Shown: in pieces, positions 63,571 to 64,000 of the stretch
Layout: each line of letters starts with the position of its first letter
Numbering within the stretch: the stretch's first letter is position 1
NCBI GenBank assembly: GCA_963678575.2
Contig: CAXXHV010000002.1
Span: 1,984,001 to 2,048,000, forward strand
Origin: Pleomorphochaeta sp963678575
Lineage (GTDB): Bacteria; Spirochaetota; Spirochaetia; Sphaerochaetales; Sphaerochaetaceae
Direction of reading: 5' to 3'
DNA: 64,000 nucleotides
Translations under genes and position numbers: made by a program
The notes under the pieces: model-generated
What the model saw: the letters and a program-made list of their open reading frames with translations, nothing else
Database searches by the model: none
Told to the model about the DNA's origin: nothing

Positions 63571-64000
63571 TAATTGTTTCTCCCTTTCATTTCATTAGCC
63601 AATTCATCTTTAAAACTTAAGGTATTTTTTATAACAAGAGTATCTCCAGGATTAATATCGCCAGATAATACTTGGCACTTTGATTCACCTAAATATTTAA
63701 CTTTTACAACAACGTCTTTTAGGCTTCCATCTTCCATTTTCTTTGTTACAACAGAATCATCACCACTTTGTCTTATTGTTACTTGGTCTATTATAACTCT
63801 CTTTATTTCATCTTCACTCTTAATTTTTCCATTAAAAGTAAATCCAGTTCTTAGACCTTTGGGTGGGTTATCTATAGTAATTTCGACATCCATAACACCA
63901 AAACCTTGTTTATTATATCTTCCAAGCATTGGAATCTTAGTTACTTTTGCTTCAGCAATAACACCAGGAAGAGAGTCAAAAGTTAATTCAGCAGTCTGAT
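63570..64000 (-). CDS. MacA/HlyD-type periplasmic adaptor, C-terminal part (runs off the window)
   Basis: The frame stays open to the window edge, so only about 143 C-terminal residues are seen; the N-terminus lies beyond 64000. The segment contains the adaptor beta-barrel (LTFDSLPGVIAEAKVTKIP, then VDVEITIDNPPKGLRTG-type strands) and a membrane-proximal end with VSG-like LSGDINPGDTLVI. This is the usual order of MacA-like proteins. With the following ATPase and permease it forms a tripartite exporter operon; the outer-membrane partner is not in the window. Confidence 0.8.
   Translation of the reverse strand, partial: QTAELTFDSLPGVIAEAKVTKIPMLGRYNKQGFGVMDVEITIDNPPKGLRTGFTFNGKIKSEDEIKRVIIDQVTIRQSGDDSVVTKKMEDGSLKDVVVKVKYLGESKCQVLSGDINPGDTLVIKNTLSFKDELANEMKGRNN

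Noticed and set aside
1..64000. tRNA or rRNA genes
   Set aside because: I looked for the T-loop GGTTCGAATC-type consensus and GC-rich rRNA tracts and found no convincing case; a tRNAscan-SE run would settle it.
1..64000. CRISPR array or prophage
   Set aside because: Repeated AT-rich words occur everywhere, but no regularly spaced repeat with unique spacers, no cas gene, integrase, capsid or terminase was seen.

Overview
The window is very AT-rich and densely coded. Several features suggest a low-GC, anaerobic, host- or gut-associated spirochaete (Spirochaetota; lineage not resolved). Both sugar-binding proteins have the alanine-rich leader ending in A-(A/N)-G-x-S-E that is common in that phylum. 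No ribosomal RNA, tRNA or other phylogenetic marker is present, so the assignment is inference.

Region 1 (1-8810) is a sugar-catabolic locus built around a divergent promoter near 6.4 kb. Leftward it encodes a sugar-binding protein, two MalFG-type permeases, a kinase of the ADP-dependent phosphofructokinase/glucokinase family and two class II ketose-bisphosphate aldolases. Rightward it encodes two DeoR regulators and a D-lyxose-isomerase-type cupin. Together these could form an importer-isomerase-kinase-aldolase route for an unidentified sugar. Region 2 (8862-17824) is a second sugar locus: binding protein, two permeases, a GH66 dextranase-like enzyme without a signal peptide, an unassigned glycosidase-like protein, and a divergent YesMN-type two-component system. 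Neither locus has its own ABC ATPase. Both place a strong stem-loop between the binding-protein gene and the permeases.

Region 3 (17821-27045) holds a GNAT enzyme, rsgA with a possible Shine-Dalgarno-sequestering leader switch, a methyltransferase, a BceRS-AB-like two-component/ABC module, and an XRE regulator fused to a superoxide-reductase-like domain that overlaps a CAT-family acetyltransferase gene. Region 4 (27226-46245) is accessory and decaying. It has small stress and resistance-type genes, an IS200-like element, a MerR operon with a textbook 19-bp-spacer promoter, a TetR/nitroreductase operon, an amino-acid ABC importer and tandem lipoproteins. Between them lie many relics: methyltransferase, lipoprotein, aspartate racemase, ferredoxin-like, flavodoxin-like and several unrecognised ones.

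Region 5 (46288-54278) starts with a cation diffusion facilitator behind a NiCo-type (czcD) riboswitch. It continues with acetyltransferases, an iron-sulfur flavoprotein, DUF genes, and an ABC-2 exporter controlled by a TetR protein; the same two-half-site operator precedes both transcription units. Region 6 (54523-64000) is more housekeeping-like: a TrmA/RlmD-type RNA methyltransferase, oligoendopeptidase F split by a one-base frameshift, glycerol dehydrogenase, and an NtrC-type two-component system upstream of which lies a MacAB-like efflux operon that runs off the window end.

All family calls are from reading motifs; no database search was run.
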